The notes below the pieces were generated by a model. The model was not told the origin of the DNA. It did not search any database and saw only the letters and a list, made by a program, of their open reading frames with translations. Shown piece after piece: positions 37,324-45,443 of a stretch of DNA of 64,000 nucleotides. The number at the start of each line of letters is the position of its first letter. Positions within the stretch are counted from its first letter, which is position 1. The position numbers and the translations under genes were made by a program. Source of the DNA: Pseudonocardiaceae bacterium (GTDB taxonomy: Bacteria; Actinomycetota; Actinomycetes; Mycobacteriales; Pseudonocardiaceae); NCBI GenBank assembly GCA_009379845.1, contig WHSZ01000017.1, forward strand, positions 1 through 64,000, given 5' to 3'.

Positions 37324-37898
37324 TGCCCGAGACCGATCATCGCCCAGCGCCGGCGGGGGCCGACCACCGAGTGGACGGCGCGCGGTTCCGGCATACGTTC
37401 CGGCAGGTCCCGGCTCCCGTCGCCGTCGTGCTCGTGGCTCGATCCCAACTCGGCGGCACGACCGGGATCACCTGCACATCCGCGCAGTCCCTTTCCGCCG
37501 AGCCACCTATGGCCGTCGTCGCGGTGGACGACAAGACCGGCCTCGTACCGCTTATCCGCGACGCCGGCCGGTTCAGCATCAACTACCTCGCTGCCGACCG
37601 GGCGGGCTGGGCGCGAGCGTTCTCCGCCAGCGGCACGGACCTGGCCGCGCTCGCCAGCGTGATCATCCCGGGCCGGAGCCCGGTTCCGACGCTCGCGACG
37701 GGCACCACGGCCGTGCTGGAGTGCGAGACGGCGGACATCCATCGCGGTGGCGACCACTGGATCGTGTGTGCCTCCATCGCGCACGCGCGCTTTCAGGCCG
37801 ACGCGGAGCCACTGCTCTACCAGGCGGGGCGCTACGGCGCTTTCCAGCTCCGCGGCGATCCGGCGGACAACGCCTCCGCCGCACCGGCCGGCGCGTGA
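37323..37898 (+). CDS. Flavin reductase (FMN/FAD:NADH)
   Basis: This 191-residue flavin-reductase-like split-barrel protein contains RFRHTFRQVPAPVAVVLVAR, TGITCTSAQSLSAEPPMAVVAVDDKTG, RFSINYLAADR and a C-terminal HWIVCASIAHARF. It would supply reduced flavin to the LLM monooxygenase encoded 6 kb downstream in the same cluster, forming a two-component monooxygenase. It overlaps the ApbE gene by one base. Confidence 0.9.
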   Translation: MPETDHRPAPAGADHRVDGARFRHTFRQVPAPVAVVLVARSQLGGTTGITCTSAQSLSAEPPMAVVAVDDKTGLVPLIRDAGRFSINYLAADRAGWARAFSASGTDLAALASVIIPGRSPVPTLATGTTAVLECETADIHRGGDHWIVCASIAHARFQADAEPLLYQAGRYGAFQLRGDPADNASAAPAGA

Positions 37899-37959
37899 CC
37901 CGGCGAGCCGGCGAGGGAGACCACAGGCTTTTCTCGCTCCTTTTCCGAAGGGAACCGCA

Positions 37960-39012
37960 ATGAATCGAACAATCGCGAAGGCCTTGGCCGCCGTCGCGGC
38001 GTGCGCGTTGCTCGCCGGCTGCGGAGCGGCCGGGTCGAGCTCGTCCGGTACGACGGAGAACGGGCTGGCCGTGGTCAGGATCGGCTCCGAGAAAGTGACC
38101 TCGGACGCCGGGATCTTCCTGGCCGACCATCTCGGCTACTTCTCCGACGCCGGTATCAAGGTCGAATACGAGCGGCTCAAGGACGCCCCCGCGATCACGA
38201 ACGCGCTCGCGACTGGCAACTTGGAGGTGGCGGGCGCCTCGCTCGCTCCCGGTGTCTTCTCCGCCGCACAACGGGACATCGACCTGCGCGTCGTGGGCGA
38301 CAAGCAGAGCATCCGGCCCGGCGTCTCCGCGACCCGCTTCGCCGTGAAGCCGGAGTTCGACCGCGGCGACATCGGCGAGACCCTCAAGGCGCTGCGCGGC
38401 AAGCGGGTCGCCGTGCACAGCAAACTTTCGATCCAGATGTTCATGCTGAGCAACCTGCTGCGGCAGCACGGGATGTCGCTGCGCGACTTCCAGATCACGC
38501 CGGTCGTCTCGCCGGATCAGGTGAGCGCGTTCCGCGGCGGGTCCATCGACGCCGCGGTGATGCTCGAGCCGTACTACACCCAGGGTGTCGAGACGGGAAT
38601 CGTCAAGCCGGTCTCCGACCTTACCGAAGGGACGCCGCCGGATGGCGAGATCCTGACCGGACTGCTGTACGGCAAGCGACTGCTTGAGGACAAAAAGCTG
38701 GGTGTGGCGTTCATGAAGGCCTACATCCGCGGCGTGCGCGCCTACAACGACGCGATCTTCCACGGCAAGAACCGCGACCAGGTCGTCGAGACCATCGCGA
38801 AGGAGGCGGACATGCCAGCCGACCTCATCAAGAAGACCTCACCCGTGGGGCTCGACCCCGACCAGCGGCTCGACCCCGCCTACATCGACCGGCTACAGCG
38901 GTTCTACATCAAACAAGGAGAACTGGACGCACCCGTTGGCGTGCACAACCTGGTGGACTCCTCGTTCGCCGAGACCGCGGTCAAGCAGCTCGGCAAGTAC
39001 CGGGCGCCCTGA
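37960..39012 (+). CDS. NMT1/SsuA-type substrate-binding lipoprotein
   Basis: This 350-residue binding protein has lipobox LAGC (Cys21). The mature part shows AGIFLADHLGYFSDAGIKVE, ALATGNLEVAGASLAPGVFS, LRGKRVAVHSKLSIQMFML and AFRGGSIDAAVMLEPYYTQG. This is the NMT1/THI5-like fold used for sulfonates, pyrimidines and aromatic acids. It starts at ATG 37960 behind GAAGGGAACCGC. The ATPase and permease genes follow directly, so this is a complete importer. Confidence 0.92.
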   Translation: MNRTIAKALAAVAACALLAGCGAAGSSSSGTTENGLAVVRIGSEKVTSDAGIFLADHLGYFSDAGIKVEYERLKDAPAITNALATGNLEVAGASLAPGVFSAAQRDIDLRVVGDKQSIRPGVSATRFAVKPEFDRGDIGETLKALRGKRVAVHSKLSIQMFMLSNLLRQHGMSLRDFQITPVVSPDQVSAFRGGSIDAAVMLEPYYTQGVETGIVKPVSDLTEGTPPDGEILTGLLYGKRLLEDKKLGVAFMKAYIRGVRAYNDAIFHGKNRDQVVETIAKEADMPADLIKKTSPVGLDPDQRLDPAYIDRLQRFYIKQGELDAPVGVHNLVDSSFAETAVKQLGKYRAP

Positions 39013-39046
39013 CCCGGCGAGGCCCACTTCCGCGGAAGGAGTTTCG

Positions 39047-39892
39047 ATGAAGCCTCCAGATACGACGGCGGTCCGGATCGAAGACCTCACAAAGGTCTTC
39101 CTGAGCCGCGGCGGCACAGCACTGCAGGCGTTGCAGAACATCAACCTGGAAGTCCGTCGCGGCGAGGTCGTGGCGATCATCGGGCCAAGCGGCTGTGGGA
39201 AGAGCTCTCTGCTGCGCATCCTCGCGGGACTGGACAAGGTGTACGAGGGCAACGTGCACTGGAACGTCGCCGGTGCCGACGGCGCGGAGAAGCCCCGGCG
39301 CGACCGGCTCACGAGCGCCACCGTGTTCCAGTCCGACTCGACCTTGCCGTGGCTGACGGTGCAGAGCAACGTCCACATCGGACTCTCGAAGCTGCGGGTG
39401 GACCGCAAGGAAGCCGACGCGCGCGTGAGCGAGGTGCTGCGTCTGGTCGGCCTGGCCGATTTCCCGAGGGCGTACCCGCACGAGCTCTCCGGAGGCATGC
39501 GGCAGCGGGTGGCGATCGCGCGCGCCCTCGCCACCCGCCCGCACCTGCTGCTCATGGACGAGCCGCTCGCGGCGCTCGACGCCCAGACACGCATCGTTAT
39601 GCAGCAGGAGTTGCTGAACATCTGGCGGCAGACCCATTCCACCGTCTTCTATGTCACGCACGACATCGAGGAGGCGGTGACCGTCGCCGACCGCGTTGTC
39701 GTGCTCTCGGCCCGGCCGGGACACGTGCGAGTGGTGCGCGAGATCGCCACCAGCACGTCGAGCGTCACCGACCTGCGGCGGGAGGCCGAGTTCGGGGACC
39801 TGGTGGCGGAGCTGTGGAAGGTCATCGCGGGCGAGGTCGGTGTCTCCCTTTCCGACGAGAACTCCGAGCAGGCGAAGGCAGGTGTCGTGTGA
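39047..39892 (+). CDS. SsuB/TauB-type ABC ATPase
   Basis: This 281-residue ATPase contains Walker A GPSGCGKSS, a Q-loop TVFQSDSTLPWLTV, signature LSGGMRQRVAIARAL, Walker B LLLMDEPLAALD and switch His in YVTHDIEEAV. The start is ATG 39047 with GGAAGGAGTTTCG. The stop overlaps the permease start by one base (TGATG). It belongs to the nitrate/sulfonate/taurine class. Confidence 0.94.
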   Translation: MKPPDTTAVRIEDLTKVFLSRGGTALQALQNINLEVRRGEVVAIIGPSGCGKSSLLRILAGLDKVYEGNVHWNVAGADGAEKPRRDRLTSATVFQSDSTLPWLTVQSNVHIGLSKLRVDRKEADARVSEVLRLVGLADFPRAYPHELSGGMRQRVAIARALATRPHLLLMDEPLAALDAQTRIVMQQELLNIWRQTHSTVFYVTHDIEEAVTVADRVVVLSARPGHVRVVREIATSTSSVTDLRREAEFGDLVAELWKVIAGEVGVSLSDENSEQAKAGVV

Positions 39893-40749
39893 TGACCGGA
39901 CAAGTCCTGCCAACCGCCGACGCGCCGGCGACCGGCGCCGACGTGTCCGATGTGGCCGGACGGCTGCGGCGCGACCGCGGTCGCCAGCAACGGAAGCGAA
40001 AGGCCTGGGCGATCCTCACGCCGCTGGCCCTGCTTATCGCCTGGGAGCTGGCCACCATGGCCGGGCTACTCGACGAGCGATTCTTCCCCTCACCGACCGG
40101 CATCCTGACCGACTCGTCCCAATACTTCACCGACCCAGCGCTGCGCGCCGAGTTGTTCAGCAACCTGGCCCAGTCGGGCGTCCGGCTGGGTATCGGGTTC
40201 GTGCTGGGCTCGGTGGCGGGTTTGATCGTCGGGCTGGCGATGGGGCTGCACCCGGTGACCCGCTACGCGCTGAGCTCACTGATCAGCGGTATCTACCCGC
40301 TGCCGAAGCTCACGTTGTTCCCACTGATGATCATCTTTTTCGGCATCGGGAACACGAGCATGATCGCCCTGGTAGCTCTGGGCGTGTTCTTCATGGTCAG
40401 CATCAACACGACCTCGGGCGTGATCTACAGCAACCCGGTGTATGGCGACGTCGCCTCGGCGTTCGAGCTGCCGAGACTCGTCCGGCTGCGGAAGATCACC
40501 ATCCCGGCCGCCATCCCGTCCGTGATCGGCGGCCTGCGACTCGGGTTCGGTCAGGCGCTGATCATCGTGGTGTCCACCGAGTTCGTCGCGGGCGACGCCG
40601 GCGTCGGCTATTTGATCTGGAACTCGTGGCAGGTCCTCAACGTGCCAGTGATGTTCCTCGGGCTGGCGATCGTCGGACTGACCGGATGGCTGGTCTCGGC
40701 CTGCATCACCCTGCTGGGCAAGTTCCTCGCCCCATGGCAGAACGACTAG
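39892..40749 (+). CDS. SsuC-type ABC permease
   Basis: This 285-residue membrane protein has six hydrophobic segments and a 40-residue basic N-terminal tail. The permease family region includes FFPSPTGILTDSSQYFTDPA, SGIYPLPKLTLFPLMIIFFG and the EAA loop ASAFELPRLVRLRKITIPAA. It pairs with the SsuB-type ATPase and NMT1-type binding protein just upstream. Confidence 0.93.
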   Translation: MTGQVLPTADAPATGADVSDVAGRLRRDRGRQQRKRKAWAILTPLALLIAWELATMAGLLDERFFPSPTGILTDSSQYFTDPALRAELFSNLAQSGVRLGIGFVLGSVAGLIVGLAMGLHPVTRYALSSLISGIYPLPKLTLFPLMIIFFGIGNTSMIALVALGVFFMVSINTTSGVIYSNPVYGDVASAFELPRLVRLRKITIPAAIPSVIGGLRLGFGQALIIVVSTEFVAGDAGVGYLIWNSWQVLNVPVMFLGLAIVGLTGWLVSACITLLGKFLAPWQND

Positions 40750-40764
40750 CACCGAAGGAGTCAT

Positions 40765-41646
40765 ATGAAGGACCTGACCGAGCACACGATCGAAGCGGGC
40801 GGGTACGCCACCCACTACTGGGAGGTGGCGCCCGAGCACGACCCGGAGGGGACGGTCGTACTCGTCCACGAGGGAGCTTTCGGTGCGGACGCCCGCACCA
40901 GCTGGGCGGGACTGATGCCACTGCTCGGTGACCGCTACCGGGTACTGGCGCCTGACCTGCTCGGCTTCGGTGACACCGACAAGGTCGTCTACTTCGACCG
41001 TTCGCCCCACGCCTTCCGCGCGGCCCACCTCGCGGCCTTCTGCGATGCGGCGGGTGTCGGAGAAGGCGGCGCGCACTTCGTCGGCCATTCGCTGGGCGGC
41101 TCGCTGGTGCTGCGTGCCCTGGCTCGCGAATCACCGGTGCTGCCGGCGCGAAGCGGCGTGAGCATCTCCGGCAGCGGCGGGCCATGGCGGTCACAGTGGG
41201 GCGTGGAGCAGCTGGGCCGGTTCGACGGCACCGAGGACGACGTGCGGCGGGTGCTCGACCTGATGGTCGACGACTACCCGGGCTTCGAGGAAGCCGTCCG
41301 CCTGCGCTACGCGAACACGCGTAAGCCGGGTCATGTCCAGGCGTGCCTCGCCGCGCGGCTCAAGCACCCGAGCATGGACCGGCCCGCGGCCGACGACGGC
41401 TGGCCGTCGCCGCTGCGGGCGTGCCCCGTACCGGTGCTGGTCGTGAGCGGTGCGCGCGACCCGCTGCTCGACTCCGGCTGGGCTGAGCACTTCGAGGGCG
41501 TCTCGCCGCGGGTTCGGGTGGAGCAGCTGGACGCCAAGCACGCGCCGAACCTCGACCGGCCCGATGCGGTGGCCGCCCTGCTGCTCGACTTCTTCGCCGG
41601 GGAGCGCGATCTGGCGGCGGCCGCACGACAGGCGGGCAGCCAGTGA
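40765..41646 (+). CDS. Alpha/beta hydrolase (MhpC/BphD-like)
   Basis: This 293-residue hydrolase has its oxyanion region in VVLVHEGAFGADARTSWAGL, nucleophile elbow FVGHSLGGSLV with Ser109, the acid in VVSGARDPLLDSGW and His in LDAKHAPNLDRPD. The catalytic triad looks complete. The pattern fits meta-cleavage-product or amide/ester hydrolases in catabolic clusters. It has GGAG 10 bases upstream and overlaps the CMD gene by 4 bases (GTGA). Confidence 0.9.
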   Translation: MKDLTEHTIEAGGYATHYWEVAPEHDPEGTVVLVHEGAFGADARTSWAGLMPLLGDRYRVLAPDLLGFGDTDKVVYFDRSPHAFRAAHLAAFCDAAGVGEGGAHFVGHSLGGSLVLRALARESPVLPARSGVSISGSGGPWRSQWGVEQLGRFDGTEDDVRRVLDLMVDDYPGFEEAVRLRYANTRKPGHVQACLAARLKHPSMDRPAADDGWPSPLRACPVPVLVVSGARDPLLDSGWAEHFEGVSPRVRVEQLDAKHAPNLDRPDAVAALLLDFFAGERDLAAAARQAGSQ

Positions 41647-42230
41647 CCGGGCGGGCCGCGAGCGACCGGTCCGCGCCGCCCCGGTTGCCCCGCCTGGCCC
41701 CGGACGAGCTGACCCCGGAACAGGCCCGGCTGTACAGCGAGATCGTGGAAGGTCCCCGGCAGCAACACGCGTCGTTCTTCCCGGTCGCGGACGACGACGG
41801 CATCCTCAGCGGGCCGTACCGCGCGATGCTGCTCAGCCCGGACATCGGCGCCGCGCTGGAACGGGTCGGCGTCGCCGTCCGGTACCGGTCCAGCCTGCCG
41901 GCCTGGGCCAGAGAACTGGCGATCCTCACGGTCGCGTGCCACTGCCGGTGCACTGTGGAGTGGCGGGCGCACGAGGAGCTGGCCCGCGCGTCGGGCGTGC
42001 CGGACGTGACGATCGAGACGCTGGCGAGCGGCTCACCGACGCTAACCGACCGTCCCGCCGAGGTCACGTACGTGTTCGTCGTGGAACTGCTCGCCCACGA
42101 CGTCGCCGACGGCACGTTCGCTGCCGCGGCCGGACTGTGGTCGGCGGCGGGCGTGTTCGAGCTGGTGGCGACCGTGGGCTACTACCAGATCATCGCCGGC
42201 ATCAACAACGCGTTCGACATCGCGGGCTGA
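41643..42230 (+). CDS. Carboxymuconolactone decarboxylase (CMD)-family protein
   Basis: This 195-residue protein shows the CMD/AhpD core: PAWARELAILTVACHCRC followed by TVEWRAHEELARASGV, giving the Glu, Cys and His positions of the family. Two Cys flank a His (CHCRC), and a third follows by one residue spacing. It could be a decarboxylase, a peroxidase-like or a carbon-carbon hydrolase accessory protein. GTG start, coupled to the preceding hydrolase. Confidence 0.88.
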   Translation: MTGRAASDRSAPPRLPRLAPDELTPEQARLYSEIVEGPRQQHASFFPVADDDGILSGPYRAMLLSPDIGAALERVGVAVRYRSSLPAWARELAILTVACHCRCTVEWRAHEELARASGVPDVTIETLASGSPTLTDRPAEVTYVFVVELLAHDVADGTFAAAAGLWSAAGVFELVATVGYYQIIAGINNAFDIAG

Positions 42231-42242
42231 GGGGACAGGCAG

Positions 42243-43094
42243 GTGAGCAAGGGCAGCCTCGCTGGAAGGGCCGTGGCGGTCACGGGTGCCGGTCGCGGGC
42301 TCGGCCGCGCCTACGCGCGGCATGCGGCACATGGCGGCGCGGCGGTCGTAGTGGGCGACGTCGACCTCGACGCGGCGCGTCGCGTGGCCGGCGAGATCGA
42401 TGCGGCCGGAGGGACCGCCGTGGCCTTCGGCGGGTCGGTCTCCGACCCGGCCTCGGCCGAGGAGCTCATCGGGCTGTGCGTGTCGCGTTTCGGCGCGATC
42501 GACGGCTTGGTGAATAACGCCGGGCTCTTCCACCAGGCCAAGCCGTGGGCGGAAGACCTGGACCGGATCCGCGCGCTCGTCGACGTCAACGTGCTCGGGA
42601 CCGTCTACTGTGGACTGGCCGCGATCGCGCTGATGCGTGAGCAGGGCCGAGGGGGCTCGATCGTGAACGTGACGTCGGGGACCCACCTTGGCCATCCGGA
42701 GACCGCGGTGTACGGCGCGACGAAGGGGGCCGTTGCCTCGCTGACGTACTGCTGGGCACTCGACCTGCTGCCGCTCGGGATCCGCGTCAACGCCGTATCG
42801 CCCCTCGCGGTGACCGACATGAAGCTGCCGCCCCACGACGGGCACGCGAAGCCGGAGGAGGTCGCGGCGGTAGTGACGTTCCTGCTCGGCGAGGAGTCGG
42901 CGGGGATCACCGGCCAGGTGGTGCGGCGGGCGCGGCGTGGCCTTGGCCTGCTGCGGCACCCGGAGATCGGGGAGATGGTCGAGGCCGACTCGTGGGAGGT
43001 CGGCGACATCGCCGGTGCGTTCCGGGACACGTTGTCGACGCTGCGGCCCATCGGCTACGGCGACCACCGGGCGATCCCCGTGCCGGGCCGGTAG
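42243..43094 (+). CDS. Short-chain dehydrogenase/reductase (SDR)
   Basis: This 283-residue SDR has cofactor motif VTGAGRGLGRAYA (13-25), NNAG (91-94), and catalytic Ser145, Tyr157 and Lys161 in NVTSGTHLG and YGATKGAV. Asp39 after the second strand (VVGDVDLD) suggests NAD(H). The C-terminus is longer than usual, with a tail (IAGAFRDTLSTLRPIGYGDH) as in hydroxysteroid- or terpene-alcohol-type SDRs. GTG start 12 bases after the CMD stop. Confidence 0.9.
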   Translation: MSKGSLAGRAVAVTGAGRGLGRAYARHAAHGGAAVVVGDVDLDAARRVAGEIDAAGGTAVAFGGSVSDPASAEELIGLCVSRFGAIDGLVNNAGLFHQAKPWAEDLDRIRALVDVNVLGTVYCGLAAIALMREQGRGGSIVNVTSGTHLGHPETAVYGATKGAVASLTYCWALDLLPLGIRVNAVSPLAVTDMKLPPHDGHAKPEEVAAVVTFLLGEESAGITGQVVRRARRGLGLLRHPEIGEMVEADSWEVGDIAGAFRDTLSTLRPIGYGDHRAIPVPGR

Positions 43095-43121
43095 TTCCCC
43101 GCGATCCGGTCGGGGCAGATG

Positions 43122-43153
43122 CCTTGCCTAAAAACAGTATAATATTTAGCATG
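43122..43153. promoter_or_regulatory. AT-rich upstream element, copy 2, with half-site palindrome
   Basis: CTTGCCTAAAAACAGTAT is followed by AATATTTAGCATG. TG(C)CTAAA and TTTAGCA form an interrupted palindrome around a TATAAT at 43138-43143. It matches the element upstream of the ApbE-like gene. It sits about 40 bases before the hydrolase start in an otherwise GC-rich cluster, suggesting an internal promoter with an operator. Confidence 0.45.
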
Positions 43154-43191
43154 TATAAGTAACCGGGTTCCGGCGACTGGAGGGAGCGATC

Positions 43192-43977
43192 GTGGCTGAG
43201 GTCAACGCGGGGCGGGCGCGGCGGCTGCTGTTCCTGCACGACGCGGACGTGGTCGCCGGTCCGGTCGGCGCTCTCGGGGAGCTGGCCGCGACGATCGAGA
43301 TCGAGGTTCCACGGCATCCCGGGTTCGGCGCTGCCGACGACGAGCTCGCCGAGGACTGGGACTCGGTGGCCGACCTGGCCCAGTACTACCTGCACAAGCT
43401 GGACCGGGACGAGCGGCAGGGGGAGATCCACCTGGCGGGAGCCGGGTTCGGCGCCTGGATCGCGCTGGAGATGGCCGTTCGCGCTCCGCGTCGTTTCGCC
43501 ACGCTCGTGCTCGTCGCGCCGTACGGGGTGAAGCTGTTCGGGCCCACGGACCGGGAGTTCGCCGACATCCTGCTGCTCGACCCCACGGAGGTGGTTGAGC
43601 TCGGCTGGGCCGACCCGGCGGCGTGCCGCGACCTGCGCATGCCTGGCTTCCCTCCGGGGCTGGACGACGGCGAGTACGAGCGGGCTTTCGCCGATCGCGA
43701 GTCGCTCGCGCGGTTCGCGTGGAAGCCGTTCATGCACGACCCGAGGCTGCGCAGGTGGCTGCACGTGGCCGACGTCGCCACGCTCGTGGTCTCCGGCGAC
43801 CGCGACCGCATGGTGACGCCGGAGCACAGCAGGGCGCTCGCCGAGTTGCTGCCGCGCGCCCGTTACATCGAGATACCCGGCGCCGGACACCACCCGTACC
43901 TGGAGCGTCCCGACGAGTTCGTCGCCGCCGTCGCACCGTTCGTCGACGCGGATCGCAAGATTGGAGCCAGCACATGA
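43192..43977 (+). CDS. Alpha/beta-hydrolase-fold protein lacking the nucleophile Ser
   Basis: This 261-residue protein has the fold features EIHLAGAGFGAWIALEMAVR (elbow), VVSGDRDRMVTPEHSRALAE (acid) and PGAGHHPYLERPDEF (His). At the elbow the expected G-x-S-x-G reads G83-A84-G85-F86-G87, so the nucleophile position is Gly. The protein may be a non-hydrolytic member such as a cofactorless lyase, a binding protein or an inactive paralogue. The stop overlaps the LLM gene start (ATGA). GTG start behind GGAGGGAGCGATC. Confidence 0.85.
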   Translation: MAEVNAGRARRLLFLHDADVVAGPVGALGELAATIEIEVPRHPGFGAADDELAEDWDSVADLAQYYLHKLDRDERQGEIHLAGAGFGAWIALEMAVRAPRRFATLVLVAPYGVKLFGPTDREFADILLLDPTEVVELGWADPAACRDLRMPGFPPGLDDGEYERAFADRESLARFAWKPFMHDPRLRRWLHVADVATLVVSGDRDRMVTPEHSRALAELLPRARYIEIPGAGHHPYLERPDEFVAAVAPFVDADRKIGAST

Positions 43978-45185
43978 AGTGCTTCCACTTCACCGAGATG
44001 CCGTATCCCTACGTCGCCCCCGAGGTGGAGGAGGAGCACCGGGGGCTGAAGTACTTCATGCCCAACAGGTACTACGACCCGGCGCGCGGGTACGAGCTGT
44101 ACCAGCGGTACCTCGACGAGTACGAGCTCGCCGACGAGCTCGGGTTCGACCTGATGGTCAACGAGCACCACCAGTCGGCGTCCACGCTGCACGTGTCGGC
44201 CACGCTCAGCGCGGCCTCGGTACTGGGGCGAACCCGTCATGGCCGGGTGCTCGTGCTGGGTACCCCGTTGCCACACCGGGAGAGCCCGGTCCGGGTGGCG
44301 GAAGAGATCGCCTACCTCGACGCCATCAGCGCGGGCCGCATCAACTGCGGCTTCGTCAGGGGAGTACAGGGGGAGACGTACCCGTCCAACCAGAACCCCG
44401 TGCACAACATGGACATGTTCCTCGAAGCACACGACCTCATCAAGGAGGCGTGGACGCGGCACGACGTGTTCTCGTGGGAAGGACGCCACTACCACTACCG
44501 GTACGTGAGCGTGTGGCCGAGGCCTTACCAGCAGCCGCACCCGCCGATCTGGGTCAGCGGAACCACCCGCAAGCTCGTCGAGTGGACGGCCCGCAACGGC
44601 TACACCCTGTGCAACCTGCTCGGGACCTACGAGGACACCGCGAAGTCATTCCGCCTGTATCGCAAGACCGCGGTCGAGGCCGGGCTCGGCGAACCGTCCC
44701 CGGACAATTTCGCCTACCTCGCCTTCTGCCATGTGGCGCCCACCGAAGAGCAGGCACGACGCTCCGGTGAGCAGCTCATGTGGTACCTGAAGCAAGGCCG
44801 TCTCCGGCTCGGCGCGGTCAGCCCGCCCGGATACTCCTCAACGGCGGCCGCGGTGGCAGCGCTGCGCGGCAAGCTCGGTGAGGTGCGCAAGTACAGCTTC
44901 GAGCGGTTGGTCGACGAAGGGATCATGCTCGTCGGCACACCGGACACCGTGACGAAGCAAATCCAGCGGCTGTACGACGAGACAGGTGTGGGCAACCTGA
45001 TCCTGATGAACCACGCAGGTGAGATGACGAGCAACGAGGTACGCGACAGCTTGTGCCTGTTCTCCCAAGAAGTACTGCCCGCGATCGCACCGATCGGCAG
45101 GCAGTGGCGCGATGACGACACCACCTGGCGGGTGGACAACGACACTCAGCCGGTCGAGACCGTGCTGGCCAGCGCACTGTCCTAA
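43974..45185 (+). CDS. LLM-class flavin-dependent monooxygenase
   Basis: This 403-residue luciferase-like TIM-barrel protein begins MKCFHFTEMPYPYVAPEVEE. Family marks are YELADELGFDLMVNEHHQSA, GTPLPHRESPVRVAEEIAYL, SAGRINCGFVRGVQG, PHPPIWVSGTT and a late DEGIMLVGTPDTVTKQI. The family uses reduced FMN from a separate reductase to oxygenate aliphatic, heterocyclic or sulfonated compounds. The flavin reductase at 37323 is the obvious partner. Nearby tautomerase, hydrolases and SDRs would process the product. Confidence 0.92.
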   Translation: MKCFHFTEMPYPYVAPEVEEEHRGLKYFMPNRYYDPARGYELYQRYLDEYELADELGFDLMVNEHHQSASTLHVSATLSAASVLGRTRHGRVLVLGTPLPHRESPVRVAEEIAYLDAISAGRINCGFVRGVQGETYPSNQNPVHNMDMFLEAHDLIKEAWTRHDVFSWEGRHYHYRYVSVWPRPYQQPHPPIWVSGTTRKLVEWTARNGYTLCNLLGTYEDTAKSFRLYRKTAVEAGLGEPSPDNFAYLAFCHVAPTEEQARRSGEQLMWYLKQGRLRLGAVSPPGYSSTAAAVAALRGKLGEVRKYSFERLVDEGIMLVGTPDTVTKQIQRLYDETGVGNLILMNHAGEMTSNEVRDSLCLFSQEVLPAIAPIGRQWRDDDTTWRVDNDTQPVETVLASALS

Positions 45186-45209
45186 CCAGACCACCGACAG
45201 GAGAACACC

Positions 45210-45443
45210 ATGCCGAGGATCGTGGTGCAGGCCTACGAGGGCCGGACACTGGACCAGAAAAGGCACCTCGTGCGGGGCATCACCGATGCCGTCGTTGACG
45301 CCTACGCCGTCTCGCCCGAGACGGTCACCGTCGTGATCGAAGAGATCCGAGACGACCACACGGCCAAGGCCGGCGTGCTGCGTTCCGACCGGAACGCCGG
45401 GGCGGCTTCCGGCGGCCCCGGCGAGCGGCGGACGTCGGCATGA
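45210..45443 (+). CDS. 4-oxalocrotonate tautomerase-family enzyme
   Basis: This 77-residue protein begins Met-Pro-Arg-Ile-Val-Val-Gln, so removal of Met exposes the catalytic Pro1. GRTLDQKRHLVRGITDAVVD and the later VTVVIEEIRDD follow the 4-OT pattern. A 20-residue Gly/Ala/Arg tail exceeds the usual 60-70 residues. It catalyses keto-enol isomerisation of unsaturated acids. GGAGAACACC precedes it, and its stop overlaps the SDR start (ATGA). Confidence 0.9.
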   Translation: MPRIVVQAYEGRTLDQKRHLVRGITDAVVDAYAVSPETVTVVIEEIRDDHTAKAGVLRSDRNAGAASGGPGERRTSA

